Positions 53,459 through 63,657 of a DNA stretch of 64,000 bases are shown in pieces. Source of the DNA: Takifugu bimaculatus (taxonomy: Eukaryota > Chordata > Actinopteri > Tetraodontiformes > Tetraodontidae); assembly GCA_004026145.2 (NCBI GenBank), contig CP034993.1, positions 11,163,290-11,227,289 of the forward strand, given 5' to 3'. Positions within the stretch are counted from its first letter, which is position 1; the number at the start of each line of letters is the position of its first letter. The notes beneath the pieces were generated by a model. The model was not told the origin of the DNA. It did not search any database and was given only the letters and a program-made list of their open reading frames with translations. The position numbers were made by a program, and so were the translations under genes.

Positions 53459-55097
53459 TCTAACAGTCCGAATATCAGGGTGAAGAGGGCAACATGAGGG
53501 TGAGCTCCATGATCACCAGAGGATAGTGAGCAGCCCCGTGAATGTGTGAAAATCCACTGATGGATTAATTGTCTGCAGTTGATGCGGCAGCATCTTAATC
53601 ATTCAGAGATGTGCAACTCATCGCTCACAGCCGGTTGACTTTGGTGAACCCAGCGACAGATCCCTGCGGAGCCCGTGCCTCGTTCGCGGTTCCAAAGTGC
53701 AGCTATTTCTTAGGAGTAGAAAAGTCTGCTATCTGATCATATTTAGCCGAGAAATTTACCCCATTTTTTTTTGCTTTTTGCTCATCAACTGTGTCTTTTT
53801 GGTGTCACGTCACTGACAGCAGGGCTAAGGCTTAGCTGGCTGAGCTAAGCTCCCGTGTAAAAACTGGGCTCCTGATTACATTTGTTCCATTCCACTTTCT
53901 CCAGACAACACGCGCTGTCACCATTTTCCAATCACAGAGCTGATTTTCTGTAGGAGGAAACAAAACAATCCTGCAGAATAATTGCAAGGGGGAAGAAAAA
54001 GTCTGACTTGCTAACAGGCACTTTCATCACTGGATCATTATAATAAATCAGACTAATGGTAATGCAACTTCATCACTGGAGCGCATATCTGAATCGATAT
54101 TATTAATAAAAATCACATAATGCATCTGTCCTGAAGAGAACAAGCACTTTAGAGTGAAGTGTGAAGCAGTAATGTAAATCTAATGGAATCAAGTTTTGCA
54201 TAACGTCCTCACTGACTTTTGAGAACCAAAGAGAGACTTTACTGGTTTTCATAAATTCCATTTCTTGTAGCGATGGGCGGATTGATCAGTTTAGTATTAG
54301 CATCCCACAGTGGACGTGGACGCCCTTGCACAGTTGCTTTCGTTTATGAAGAGGGTACCTACAGATTATGCCTGTGCCCATGCCAGGCTTGTGGATCCTG
54401 TGCCACCCTAATCACGCGGCAGCCTCTGCCGAGACGGGATGATTGCAGGCCAGACAGGAAATGAATGGAGATAATGACAGGTCGGCCTGATGCATGGCTG
54501 CCGTCGGTGCGTGCTCATATCCTCAACATGCCAGTTAGGCTACAGCGTTCATCAGCATGGCAGAAAAAAATGTAGATTTCTCTACTGACAGCTCGGAATT
54601 TTCTGATTGCGTCTATTGTACAGGCTGCAGTTTTACTGAACGATGAGGCCGTTGAGCTGATTGACGGCAAGGTTGCATCATTTCTGGACAAATCCATTAA
54701 TGGGAGATGCAGGAGGACCTCATTGTTGGAGCTGATCAGAAATAGTTACCATCTTAACAGAACAAAGGTGTACTGTGGTGGTCTTGCTGGAGGTTTCAAG
54801 ATGACATAACTGGAAGACTATTAGTGATACGTCAGTGCTTCAGAACTTGCCTTTGTGGTGAGTACAAGACTTGGGTGGCTCGCACGTGCACACAAACGCA
54901 CACACAACAAAGGACAGAGAGCAAAAACAAGGCGATCGGTCACCTGATCGAGGTTGTTGTCCGTCTTTACCACGTTCCCTTCCGTTCATTTCACTCCATT
55001 TTGTCAAAAAAGCACAATTTTCTCATTATTTATCATATTTTTCATTAAAAAACATGTACAGGCTGTTTAGAACAACAACAAAAATACAATATCCAAT
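51641..55097. other. No gene seen, immediately downstream of ephb1
   Basis: Contains the AC tract at 53409 and T-runs near 52770 and 52930. Neither strand shows a recognisable exon of a neighbouring gene. Confidence 0.55.
53409..53454. repeat. (AC)n microsatellite
   Basis: An uninterrupted AC repeat of about 23 units downstream of ephb1. Confidence 0.98.
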
Positions 55098-56550
55098 TTA
55101 TAATATGCCATTTCTTTTAGTTTAATAATCATCAATTCAATAGGTGAATCCTCTTGGAGTTTATCTCTCTGATTGTTCGGGGTCCACGGTCCCAAATGGC
55201 CTGAAAGTCACCCGGATCGGCTACAGGGTACAAATAAATACACAGGGCAGGATGTCAAAAAGAAAGGAAAACAGGAAATCTGATTATTTCTACTGTAAAT
55301 CCAGACAATAGTAGGTAGAAAGTAAGGTGTCCATCGTGGTTTCTCCTCTGCATAATGCATATACATATATATCACTTCATATATGTATGTCCTAAGTTCA
55401 TTTTTTGGACTGATTTTTTTTAAGTTTAACAGTTGTCCACGGAATATAGCATAATCATTTCAGATATATTTGCTCCTTGTCACGGTTCAGTTCATGCGGT
55501 AATTCTCGCCCGTGGCAAATATAAGCTGTATTGTACAGTATCTTTGAGTCCAGTTTGACACCCTCCCGCAGCCAAGCGTACGTAATTACACATACACGCA
55601 CACACATACGGGGAAAATAAAGTTGCACACAAAAGGCCGAGTGGTCTTTTTGTCGTGTTGCCAAAGTCCTTGCTGGACAACACATACGTACAGTGTCCAG
55701 CAGGGTTACTCGGGTCTCTCTGGCCGTGATGAGACCTTCCAAAAAGTAATGAAAAAAACAACAAAAAAGAAACTGTTTGGGTTATAAAAAGAGTAGGTGT
55801 TGATCCCAAGCTGTGGAACTAACGAGTCTCTCCACATGTAGAGATTATTACGGATCCAAAACAAGTTTCCATAAATGGGTTTGGCCTCCTTTGACATCTT
55901 CTGACCTCTTGACTTTTACCTCACTTCTTCTCTCCTGTCACCCTTTTTCCTTCTATCCTCGAGAAAGTGCCCTTTAAGAAAACACACCTTCAATATGAAG
56001 GTGTATGACGACACTAGCGTGCAGAGTAAAACGAGTTCTGGCAGGGCGGGGGACTGCCTGCTTTCTCCCCTGGGACCTTTGTTTGTCAGTTCGTGTGTCT
56101 GTTTCCAGCTCGTTTCGTCTTCCATCCGTCAATGCGGCGCGGAGAAGGGAGGGACTCTGAGCGTGGATCGGATTAGGAAGTTTCACCTACTGAGCTAAGG
56201 CCGGCCTCTCGAAAACACACATGCATGCAAACGTCAACCCACACCAGAGCTGGTGAGGCACGCATGGGATATATGTGGGGAGTTAACTCTTCAAATAAAA
56301 ACACACACTCATTCCGACTGGGTGGAAATCAAAAGAACAACAACGGGTAACAAAAAAGCAGGAACAGGAAATGGAACTAGTAGAGAAAATAAAAGAAAAT
56401 AGTCAGAGGCACTGCAAGCCAGTTTCATATCAACCAAGTGGTAGAGATGGGTCAGGCAGCTAAGGTTTTCCAATGGCTCTCTCTGGTACAGTTCCTCCCC
56501 GTTTTCCTGTCTGGCTAATCTTGGACTGCATCTGTTCGTGCCCTATCGCT
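55098..56550 (-). other. ephb1: Probable ephb1 3' untranslated region
   Basis: This sequence follows the TGA of the terminal exon on the minus strand. I find no canonical AATAAA on the minus strand between 55000 and 56550. A minus-strand ATTAAA (55126-55121) is followed about 35-45 nt later by a GT-rich run. Together these would give a 3' UTR of about 1.45 kb ending near 55100. The true end is not provable from sequence alone, and a longer UTR is possible. Confidence 0.4.
55121..55126 (-). terminator. Candidate non-canonical poly(A) signal (ATTAAA) for ephb1
   Basis: The plus-strand TTTAAT here reads ATTAAA on the gene strand. Downstream on that strand (about 55072-55088) is a TTTTTGTTGTTGTTC run, which resembles a GU-rich cleavage-stimulating element. 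ATTAAA is the commonest variant signal in vertebrates. The hexamer is short and could be chance. Confidence 0.3.
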
Positions 56551-56659
56551 TCACACCTGGACAGGAAGTGTTTGGTTCATCTGTAGTCGCATATCTTGAA
56601 TGCTACCGAGAATCTTCTTCTGATGGCCGGCCAGCGTTACTCCTATCCGCAGTAAATCC
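56551..56659 (-). CDS. ephb1: ephb1 terminal exon: end of SAM domain and C-terminal VQV
   Basis: The coding part is 109 nt. The acceptor is CCTTCCAG; the first base completes Glu (GA|G). The exon then encodes DLLRIGVTLAGHQKKI and LGSIQDMRLQMNQTLPVQV, followed by TGA at 56553-56551. GVTLAGHQKKI is a hallmark of the last SAM helix in Eph receptors. The C-terminal valine gives a possible class II PDZ ligand, known in the family to recruit scaffolds such as PICK1-type proteins. No automated long ORF covers it because it is short; I found it by looking for the expected peptide on the minus strand. Confidence 0.95.
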
Positions 56660-59600
56660 CTGGAAGGAGAAGAAAGGGGTAGAAAATGAGAACAGGTGGC
56701 TCGCGATGTGAATAAAAACGGGAAAATACAGAAACTCCAGGAGAAGTTTCATTCCACCTCCAACGGTAAGGTTGACTGTTCCGGGAGGGCATAGGAACAC
56801 AGTGGAAATCCCCCCTTTAATGGATGACTTGGTCAACAAACTGAGAAAACTCATTTGGTTATCATCCCTGCAACATTTTGTTCTCTGGCAGGTGGGCAAA
56901 AGTGGAGATGTAAAGGCAGTTAATGATTAAATGGGAAAAATAGCTGCTGTTCAGCAGCTGGGAAGTGTTTGCCAGTTCACATCGCCTACTGAAACTGATG
57001 CAAGTCTCCATTCGGGAATCTGACGTCATTGTTTTTCAGGATGTCGGATTTAGCTTCACCAGCGTTGCAAGTCATCGTCGCCATTTAATAATGTCCAAGA
57101 GACATCGGCGCAAACAAGAACCGCGGGCCTCGTGTAATCTTTCAGAGGTTTGCACCAGCAACTGTGTAATCTTGGCAGCAGGGCGAAGGTCTTCACCTCA
57201 GGTCGAGGGTGCAGCAGGAAAAATATGGAAATGTCGACATATATTTAACATTAATGCACCCCTCAAAGGCCTGGGAGAGTGAACCTGTGTCGTCTGTCAT
57301 TAATCCAAATGATTGGGAGAACATTCCATGAGCTGATGGCTATGAGCAGAGAGCAGCCTGCGTTTGGTGCGGTGATTAGTTCACACACACACACACACAC
57401 AATAGGACTGTGTAATCTAATATTATCCAAAGACACTCCGCTTTGCTTGTCTCAGTGTCTTTCTGACTCCATCTATTATGAGCAAACACGCATATTCTGC
57501 ATGCGTATGCACAGGTGCTCACGCGCGCACGAGGTTCCTCTCTGAAGCCAAACACAAACGCATCACAGCAATTCTGCCTAATATTCCGCTATCCCTATCA
57601 GTGCAGCGATGGAGGATGAAATGATAATAAATGGGTGCCATTAGAGGAATTAGTGGCCATTAAGGGCAACAGAGAGCCACAGTACACCACACCTGTCAGC
57701 CCGGCCAAATTGAAACAAATTACCCCCACCTCCATTGCCTATTACGGAGCTAATGACAATAATTTATTTATCATTAGATTCCTTATTCATTTATTTGATC
57801 ATGGTTGGCATCCAGTTTTAATATTTCCCCCCATTGCATCATTTCCTGTTTGTAAACATGACAGATGGTGGTTTGAGTGATGAAGGTCAACTGGATTTCA
57901 CATTTTTGAAAGAAAAATTAATTTGTGTATGGAGCAGGTTATTTATGTTATTATGTAAGGAGTTTCTAGTACAAAAAGAATAAAAACCTACTCAGTTTCA
58001 GAATTTAGTAGCGTAACACTACTCATTGTGCTCTATTTACAATACTTCTGGAAATGTGTTTATTATTTCCATACAACTTCAGCTGCGCTCAGTCAGTCAC
58101 ATCAGGCCTGATTAGTGCTCCACTCACTCTGCTGTCATCTGGGCCACCAGATCAAAGGAAGCAAATCCGGCGTTGACAAAGTTGTCACGGTAACGGCTCA
58201 TCTTGATGGCATCCAGCCAGTCCCCCACAGTGGTGAAAGTGGTATAGTCTGGCACACAGCGGTCAAGCAGTGGCTGGGATACCCTACATTAAAAAGCGGG
58301 GGAGGAGGGTGGAGAAAAAGAAAGAGAGAGAGAGAGAGTGGGTTAAGGTCGTCACTCAACTGCCTCCATGGGCCACCTCACACCCCCCGCTGAGCGCCAC
58401 CTCTCCATCTCTCCACCTCTCCTCCTCTCCTTTCCTCTCCCCTCTCCTCATCTCTGTGTCTAGGGAGTTGCCTGCAGAGGGGTCGAGGGTGGAACGTATG
58501 AGTGGGTGGGGTGGGATGGGGCACTTTATGACAGTGGAGAATACTGGCTGGAGGCTCGAGTGGTGGATGCTGGCGCTGCAGCTGGTGAGGCGAGATAGCG
58601 TGCACAGAACAGATGTCAGCTTTGGTCTCAAATGGAAACTCTGGGAAAATCTCCCTTTTCTTGTTACAGGGAGATGTCAGGGAGTTGGTCAGACATGCAA
58701 ACAAGCAATGACACAAAAAAAACCCAATGTGAAATTAAATCTTTGTGCTGGTTTAGATTTTCTAACCTACAAAGGTGGTTTGTGTCTGAACTGGAATGAT
58801 TGGATTCTGTGTGGTTTTTATGGAGCCATCAAATCCACTTTAGTTTGTCCAAACTCGGTGTCAACATCAGCTAAACACCAAGGATGAAAGCCAGGATCCT
58901 GAATCCAACTATACCAAAGATCATGCGACCCAAACTTCTCTGTAAACACGTGCGACATTCCGAGCTTCGCGGCTCACACACGTTCCCGTGCTCGATGCTG
59001 CTTTCACATGTATTCACACACAGAATGTTGTCAGCGGCAACATAAAAAGGTTAAAGTGCTAGCAGCAGCGGCCTAAAAACAGATGTGACCCACACACAAG
59101 GGGAAAACCCCTGCCAGACTTAATAATAATAACCTCATAATTGTGCATTTAGATGTTCATATTCTGAACAGAGACGTGTCTAGAGACACTGACATATGAC
59201 AAAGTGGAACCAGTAGTTCAAGTACATAATATAGCGTATTTTCCCAAATTAGCTCGATTACTATCTAAATTTAACATTTGGGATTCTGGGGATAAGTAAA
59301 TTTACATTTCATTAAAAATAAAATGTCTTACTCACATAGGCACTCTAATCTTCCCACACACACTGTGTATCACTTGGCTCTGCTGACGCTGGCTTTATAA
59401 CCTCAGTTCTATCTGTCTGTCTACCTACAGCCGCAATCACCTGCTGAAACGCATGACAGACTACTGCTCAAGGTTCTAAATGAGTGGGCGTAAATGCACA
59501 GTACCCCGCGAACAAGGAAATGCCCTGACAACCATCCAGCCAATTGACAATGAAAAAAGGGTAAAGTCGATGCATCAACATATAATGCAGATGATAAATG

Positions 59601-62600
59601 AATCAAAACACGTGCACCTGCATGTGCACCTAAATGTTTCCAACTGGGCTCTCAGGAGTCACAGCTCTGTGAAAGGGAACCCTTGTCATCTGTAATTGTC
59701 ACTGTTTGCAATTTCATTATACCAAATCCCAAAACTTTTTTTTTTCTTTTTCTGAAAGATGCCACAACATAGCATAAGAATACAACTCCCCCTGAAAAAA
59801 GAAAACCTTGCTGCATGTAAAGCAGATTGCAACAGGGTGTGTATTGTGAGAATGTCCTGTACGTCATTAAACAAATGTCACTGGGATAGTAAAACTGTGT
59901 CGGTGCGAATGCACACCTGCGGACGGCCCAAAAACGACCTTTCTCAGGACAAAAGTGTGTGCTGATCAATGCCGCAGATAGAGGGGCCACCTTGGGAGTT
60001 TTAATAAAACTGCACAACAACTAAGAGTAAAGTTGAGGTAGGAGAGGTGCAGGAGCTGAGGGAAGAGGAACAGGCAAGGTTGCGGGAAAACTGAAAGAGC
60101 ACCACTGTCTCCCTTCTCTCTGCTCTGCTGATCCCTGTCATCCATTTTGATGGCATTAGATTCATTAACAATTAAAAGAGGAATGGAGAGGGGAAAGTAG
60201 GAGAAAAGGCATGTGGGGGAGTTAATAAAAGTGGTACAGAGGCTCCATTGAGCGGTGTAGATGGAGTGATTTTTAATAAGGCCTATGCTTCAGAGCCCAA
60301 GGCCCGGGGCCATCGTTAACGCCGGGCTCTTAATAGACTATTGTAGTCCTCTTTCTCTTAAGTTGGCTTCAGAAGAGTACAGATACTTTCTGGCCACATG
60401 TGAATTGGAAGCAACCATGCAGGCAGGAAAGCTGGATCATGTTGCTATCTGGAGAGACAATGACCACTGTAAAAGCATAAAAAAACATATTTGTAAAGCA
60501 AACGAAGGTCGGCTGGTCGTCACATTTAAAGAAATTTGGAGTTGCTGCACGTCAAGTACTCATAACAAGATGGTTGTACCAGACAGCTAACCTCTAGCCA
60601 CCCTTCAATGCTGAGAAGGACAACGATATCATCTCTGCCTCCTCCCTTGTTAGGGTTGTCAGCAGGAGGCCACCTCTCTACTGGCCCGTTTTAAAACTCG
60701 TTACTGACTAATTAAAAGGCGCTCCTGTCTCTTTTTTTGCATCATTTTAATCGAACTAATTAACCGCAAGCCTAATCTTCTAAGAACGTCACTCCAGTGG
60801 CCAACCGAGACCCTGGTTTCCCCCATGAGCCTCAACCGGGATTGTCTGTGGCAATCCCTCAAGACAGAAAGACCCTGATAGGTAGGTCACCCTACCTCCC
60901 TAAAGTTCCAACTCTGGCACCTTCCGTGCTCCAAGTTCTTTCCAAGAAACAGGTTGCGTTGAGAGGTTGTGGAGCTAAATGTAGTGTGACACCACTGACT
61001 GTGCTCCCAGTTAGCAGGGGACGATACAAACTTTAACCATTACGTCAGAGTGGACCTGTACATTAAATGCAATGGAAACCGTTGCAGATTTGTAAGAAAG
61101 TCACTCTGATTGACAAAAGTCAGGCAGGCTTTGCTAAACACATCCATTCAGAAAACTATACAGGCTTTTTATGAGACAGCCTCCACCTATATCCATGATT
61201 ATATGCTCGTAATTAAACATTAGTCACCTTCATGGAAATCTCTAAACCGCCACACAAACCTAAACTCAGGTAGTGTCATTTACGAACCTTTAAGATTTGG
61301 TTCATCGCAGTTTATTGAGCCAAATGTGCTTTTCTGTCAGAACATGAGAGCTTACCCTGTGGATTGTGTGCTGTTGGTAACCACCTTGAGGCTGGCAGCA
61401 TTACGGATAAGCTTATCCAGTGTGGCCACGATTTGGGTGAATTTGGGCCGCAGGTTCCTCTCTTTCACCCAGCAGTCTAGCATGAGCTGATGGAGTGCCG
61501 TGGGGCAGTCCATGGGGGGCGGGAGCCGATAATCCTGCTCCACTGCATTTATCACCTGAATAAATATGAAGGGAATTAAAATAATTTCAAGTAAAACAGA
61601 AAAGAAAGGATCTGGACAGGATTTTCAGGATTTTTTTGTCAAAGCACATTAACTTACATCTTGATTGCTCATGTCCCAATACGGCCGCTCGCCATACGAC
61701 ATCACTTCCCACATGACAATACCATAACTCCATACATCACTGGCCGACGTGAACTTTCTGTATGCAATGGCCTCCGGAGCCGTCCAGCGAATGGGGATCT
61801 TCCCTCCCTGTGGATATGCGAATGAGTATGTGAGCATGAAATACTGGGGGAGGATGGAAGAAACACACAATCACACACATACAAGAGGAAGAGAGAGGGT
61901 GAGAAAATAACACCGTCTAGAGGAAGTGTTAATGCACAACACAGGGTACATGCTGTTAAACACTACAGACACACGAAGTTAGTAGCAACAGCAACACCAG
62001 AATGGACACATAGACATCCCGACTCACCAGGGTGCTCGTGTAGGTCGGATCTGACTGGGTCATCCTCGAGAAAACGGGATAGTCCAAAGTCAGAAACTTT
62101 ACACACCAGATTACTGTTGACGAGGATGTTGCGCGCCGCCAAGTCTCTGTGCACATAGTTCATGTCCGACAGATATTTCATGCCTGCTGCGATGCCGCGC
62201 AGCATGCCCACCAGCTGGATCACTGTGAACTGCCCGTCATTCAGCTGGCAAAAGAATAGAGGGAAGGAAGGGTATAAATGTGATTACAGATCAAGGTTTC
62301 AGTCTTTGCTGTAATGAACTCTTCTACATTCTGCCATCCATTTATGTGCTGCTATTTCTCCTTGGAGGCTTCGATTTATTTGAGACTTTCTACATGTCAA
62401 AACTGCCTGAATGCACAACTCAGATATCTAAGGTTGACTTGGTGAGAACTTTTTAAATTTCATCCCTCAAAAAATCTGAAATATAATATACCGATAGCTG
62501 GAACCTAACTTGAGCTAATTGTTGTAGATTCAAACACTTCAAAAGGCCAGGCCAATGATAAACCCAGTCTTTGGGTGCATGATTTCCTCACCCTTAAGAA

Positions 62601-62839
62601 TGAGTCTAACGCTCCGTTCTCCATGAACTCTGTCACAATCATCACTGGCCGACTCTTCGTGACCACCCCTTCCAGCCGGATGATGTTGGGATGGTCAAAC
62701 TGGCCCATAATGGACGCCTCAGACAGGAAGTCTCGCCTCTGCCGGTCAGTGTAGCCCACCTTGAGAGTCTTGATGGCTACAATTATCTCCCGCCGTCCAG
62801 GCAGCTTGAGGCGGCCACGGCACACCTCCCCAAACTCTC
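56551..62839 (-). CDS. ephb1: Ephrin type-B receptor 1, 3' part of the gene (kinase and SAM domains, six exons, 5' incomplete)
   Basis: Eph receptors are membrane tyrosine kinases that bind ephrins on neighbouring cells and steer axon guidance, cell sorting and boundary formation. Coding exons, in order of transcription, are 62839-62592, 62244-62028, 61807-61658, 61555-61356, 58283-58128 and 56659-56551. All five introns are GT-AG (347, 220, 102, 3072 and 1468 nt). Visible motifs are GEFGEV (glycine loop), VAIKTLK (catalytic Lys), SEASIM (alphaC Glu), YVHRDLAARN (catalytic loop), SDFGLSRF (Mg binding) and APEA, followed by a SAM domain and a terminal VQV, a possible PDZ ligand. Residues such as RGRLKLPGRRE, NAVEQDY, LIRNAASLKV and MNQTLPVQV match my memory of EphB1 rather than EphB2. 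The signal peptide, ectodomain, transmembrane and juxtamembrane exons are outside the window. One exon has a +1 frameshift (see its entry). Family assignment is very sure; the B1 paralogue is likely. Confidence 0.95.
57382..57401. repeat. (AC)n microsatellite in ephb1 last intron
   Basis: Ten AC units. Confidence 0.95.
57560..57860. promoter_or_regulatory. Candidate conserved non-coding island in last ephb1 intron
   Basis: Repeat-free sequence dense in developmental transcription-factor-like words (GGAATTAG, CCATTAAG, CATTAGATT, TGTAAACA), unlike the low-complexity intron around it. The reading frames through it show no protein family. Confidence 0.35.
58128..58283 (-). CDS. ephb1: ephb1 exon 5 of window: SAM domain
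   Basis: The exon is 156 nt with acceptor TTAATGTAG and donor GTGAGTGG. It encodes VSQPLLDRCVPDY, then TTFTTVGDWLDAIKMSRYRD, NFVNAGFASFDLVAQMTA. This is the first three helices of the Eph cytoplasmic SAM domain, a protein-interaction module involved in clustering. The linker tyrosine before the SAM domain (PDYTTF) is present. The exon begins with one base and ends with two bases of split codons, in phase with the flanking exons. It is separated from the kinase exons by an intron of about 3 kb. A 205-aa ORF on the plus strand overlaps its acceptor side but appears spurious. Confidence 0.95.
58322..58339. repeat. (AG)n microsatellite in ephb1 intron
   Basis: About eight to nine AG units about 40 bp from the SAM exon acceptor; on the gene strand this is a CT tract and may strengthen the polypyrimidine context. 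Confidence 0.9.
60110..60400. promoter_or_regulatory. Candidate conserved non-coding island in ephb1 kinase-SAM intron
   Basis: Repeat-free, with CATTAGATTCATTAACAATT, GTTAATAAAAG and TTTTTAATAAGG words and balanced composition. Inference from texture only. Confidence 0.3.
60700..60765. promoter_or_regulatory. Candidate homeodomain site pair in ephb1 intron
   Basis: ACTAATTA occurs at 60707-60714 and 60755-60762, 48 bp apart, with ATTTTAATCG between. TAATTA is the core homeodomain target. Likely part of an intronic enhancer if conserved. Confidence 0.35.
61356..61555 (-). CDS. ephb1: ephb1 exon 4 of window: end of kinase C-lobe and kinase-SAM linker
   Basis: The exon is 200 nt with acceptor TATTCAG, starting with GTG (Val) to complete NQDV. 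It continues INAVEQDYRLPPPMDCPTA, LHQLMLDCWVKERNLRPKF, and LDKLIRNAASLKVVTNS. The conserved CW and RPKF kinase subdomain XI residues are present. The exon ends with two bases of a Gly codon (GG|G) before donor GTAAGC, which matches the single base that opens the SAM exon. By my recollection of mammalian EphB1 the linker after SLKV is two residues longer, consistent with a length difference confined to the flexible linker. Confidence 0.95.
61658..61807 (-). CDS. ephb1: ephb1 kinase exon 3 of window: P+1 loop, APE, alphaF helix
   Basis: The exon is 150 nt, phase 0 at both ends, with acceptor ATATCCACAG and donor GTAAGTT. It encodes GGKIPIRWTAPEAIAYRK, FTSASDVWSYGIVMWEV, MSYGERPYWDMSNQD. The substrate-binding loop and the APE glutamate that anchors the C-lobe are intact. 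AYRK and DMSNQ are EphB1-like; EphB2 has QYRK and DMTNQ as I recall. It has an in-frame reading of its own, but it would be read out of frame if the extra base in the preceding exon is real. Confidence 0.95.
62028..62244 (-). CDS. ephb1: ephb1 kinase exon 2 of window: catalytic loop, DFG, activation loop, with +1 frameshift
   Basis: The acceptor is TTGCCAG and the donor GTGAGTCGGG. The exon opens with LNDGQFTVIQLVGMLRG and contains YVHRDLAARN and SDFGLSRFLEDDP. Up to the DDP residues (about 62056) the frame is intact. After that the expected SDPTYTSTL, holding the activation-loop tyrosine, is readable only one frame over. The exon is 217 nt, while its 72 expected codons need 216, and both flanking exons are phase 0 here, so one base too many is present near 62055-62059. 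Read literally, translation runs out of frame and meets TGA at about 61737-61739 in the next exon. A sequencing or assembly error is the simplest explanation; a disabling allele is possible. Confidence 0.93.
62592..62839 (-). CDS. ephb1: ephb1 kinase exon 1 of window: glycine loop, catalytic lysine, alphaC helix, hinge
   Basis: This exon is 248 nt. The acceptor is CCCGTAG, and the first codon (Gly) is split, with one base in the exon outside the window. It encodes GEFGEVCRGRLKLPG, then VAIKTLKVGYTDRQRRDF, SEASIMGQFDHPNIIRLEG, the gatekeeper/hinge region VMIVTEFMENGALDSF, and ends at SFLR before donor GTGAGG. This is the kinase N-lobe with the ATP-binding lysine and the alphaC glutamate intact. 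No frameshift or stop is seen. The phase-0 3' end joins cleanly to the next exon (LNDGQF). Confidence 0.95.
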
Positions 62840-63626
62840 CTACGGGAGCCCGGGTAACACATAGATACAGCAAAAAAAGAGAAAGACAGAAAGAGGGATG
62901 GGAGAGAAGAATGATGGAGGAGTGTAAGAGAGTGGGGGAAAGAAGGGAGAGGGCACAATTAACTGGTTAGAACCAAGGAGCCAGGGAAGGATTGGAGGAA
63001 GGGTGATATGGGGGGGGACGGGACTGCAAGAAAAGCCATGACTATAGGCCAATTTTATGAGATGGTGGGAATGGAGGGAGCATTCAGTGCTTCTTTTCTT
63101 TTGAACTATAAAGCAGTAGAATAAAATATATAAATATTTTAAAACAACATGGAGAGTTTAGGGCAAAATGGTACTTGGGAAAATCTCTGCATGTTGAAAA
63201 TAAAATAAAACTGGAGGAAAAGGAGGTCAGGCTTATGATGAATGAAGGGGACAGGGATGAGGGGGGCGGTGCTAAGCTTCTGATTGACTGGAGAAGCGGA
63301 CGCAGGCGGAGGAGACAGGGGGGGACAAAAGCTTGGGGTTTCTGGGGGTTTTGGACAGTTTTTGTTTAGATTCTACACCAAGCGTGTGCAAGAACGCAAG
63401 ACAAATATGGCAATGACAGCAGTGTGTGCCAACACAGTTGCAGAGGTGATTAGGTGTGCGGGATTTCAGGAAGGACAGGCGAGGGATGAAGAAATGTGGG
63501 TTGAATTAGGGAGGTGGTAAATGAAATGGAGGGGGGAGGGAAGACAGGGATTGAGGGCTTGTCACTTTGAAGGCGAATGCTGGGAAGCGACTGTAGTAGT
63601 AGTCTCAGCAGCAGAAGAGCTGTTGC

Positions 63627-63657
<31 letters not shown>

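Larger units (their letters stand above)
56660..58127 (-). other. ephb1: ephb1 last intron, with AC microsatellite and a candidate conserved island
   Basis: This is a 1468-nt GT-AG intron between the SAM exon and the terminal exon. It holds an (AC)n tract at 57382-57401 and a homeodomain-motif-rich island at about 57560-57860. No other exon is recognised. Confidence 0.7.
58284..61355 (-). other. ephb1: ephb1 intron between kinase and SAM exons, with candidate regulatory islands
   Basis: This is a 3072-nt GT-AG intron. It contains an AG microsatellite (about 58322-58339) and a pyrimidine-rich tract at 58380-58455. Two AT-motif-rich, repeat-free islands at about 60110-60400 and 60680-60790 look like conserved non-coding DNA. 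No additional coding exon was recognised on either strand. Confidence 0.7.

Noticed and set aside
58270..58887. Longest ORF in the window (205 codons, plus strand) overlapping the ephb1 SAM exon acceptor
   Set aside because: It is antisense to an intron and begins in low-complexity purine and pyrimidine tracts that create long open frames. No domain or family is seen.
62746..63052. Minus-strand ORFs upstream of the first kinase exon that might be an extra ephb1 exon
   Set aside because: They are pyrimidine-rich intron sequence preceding the acceptor and do not encode the expected juxtamembrane or glycine-loop residues.
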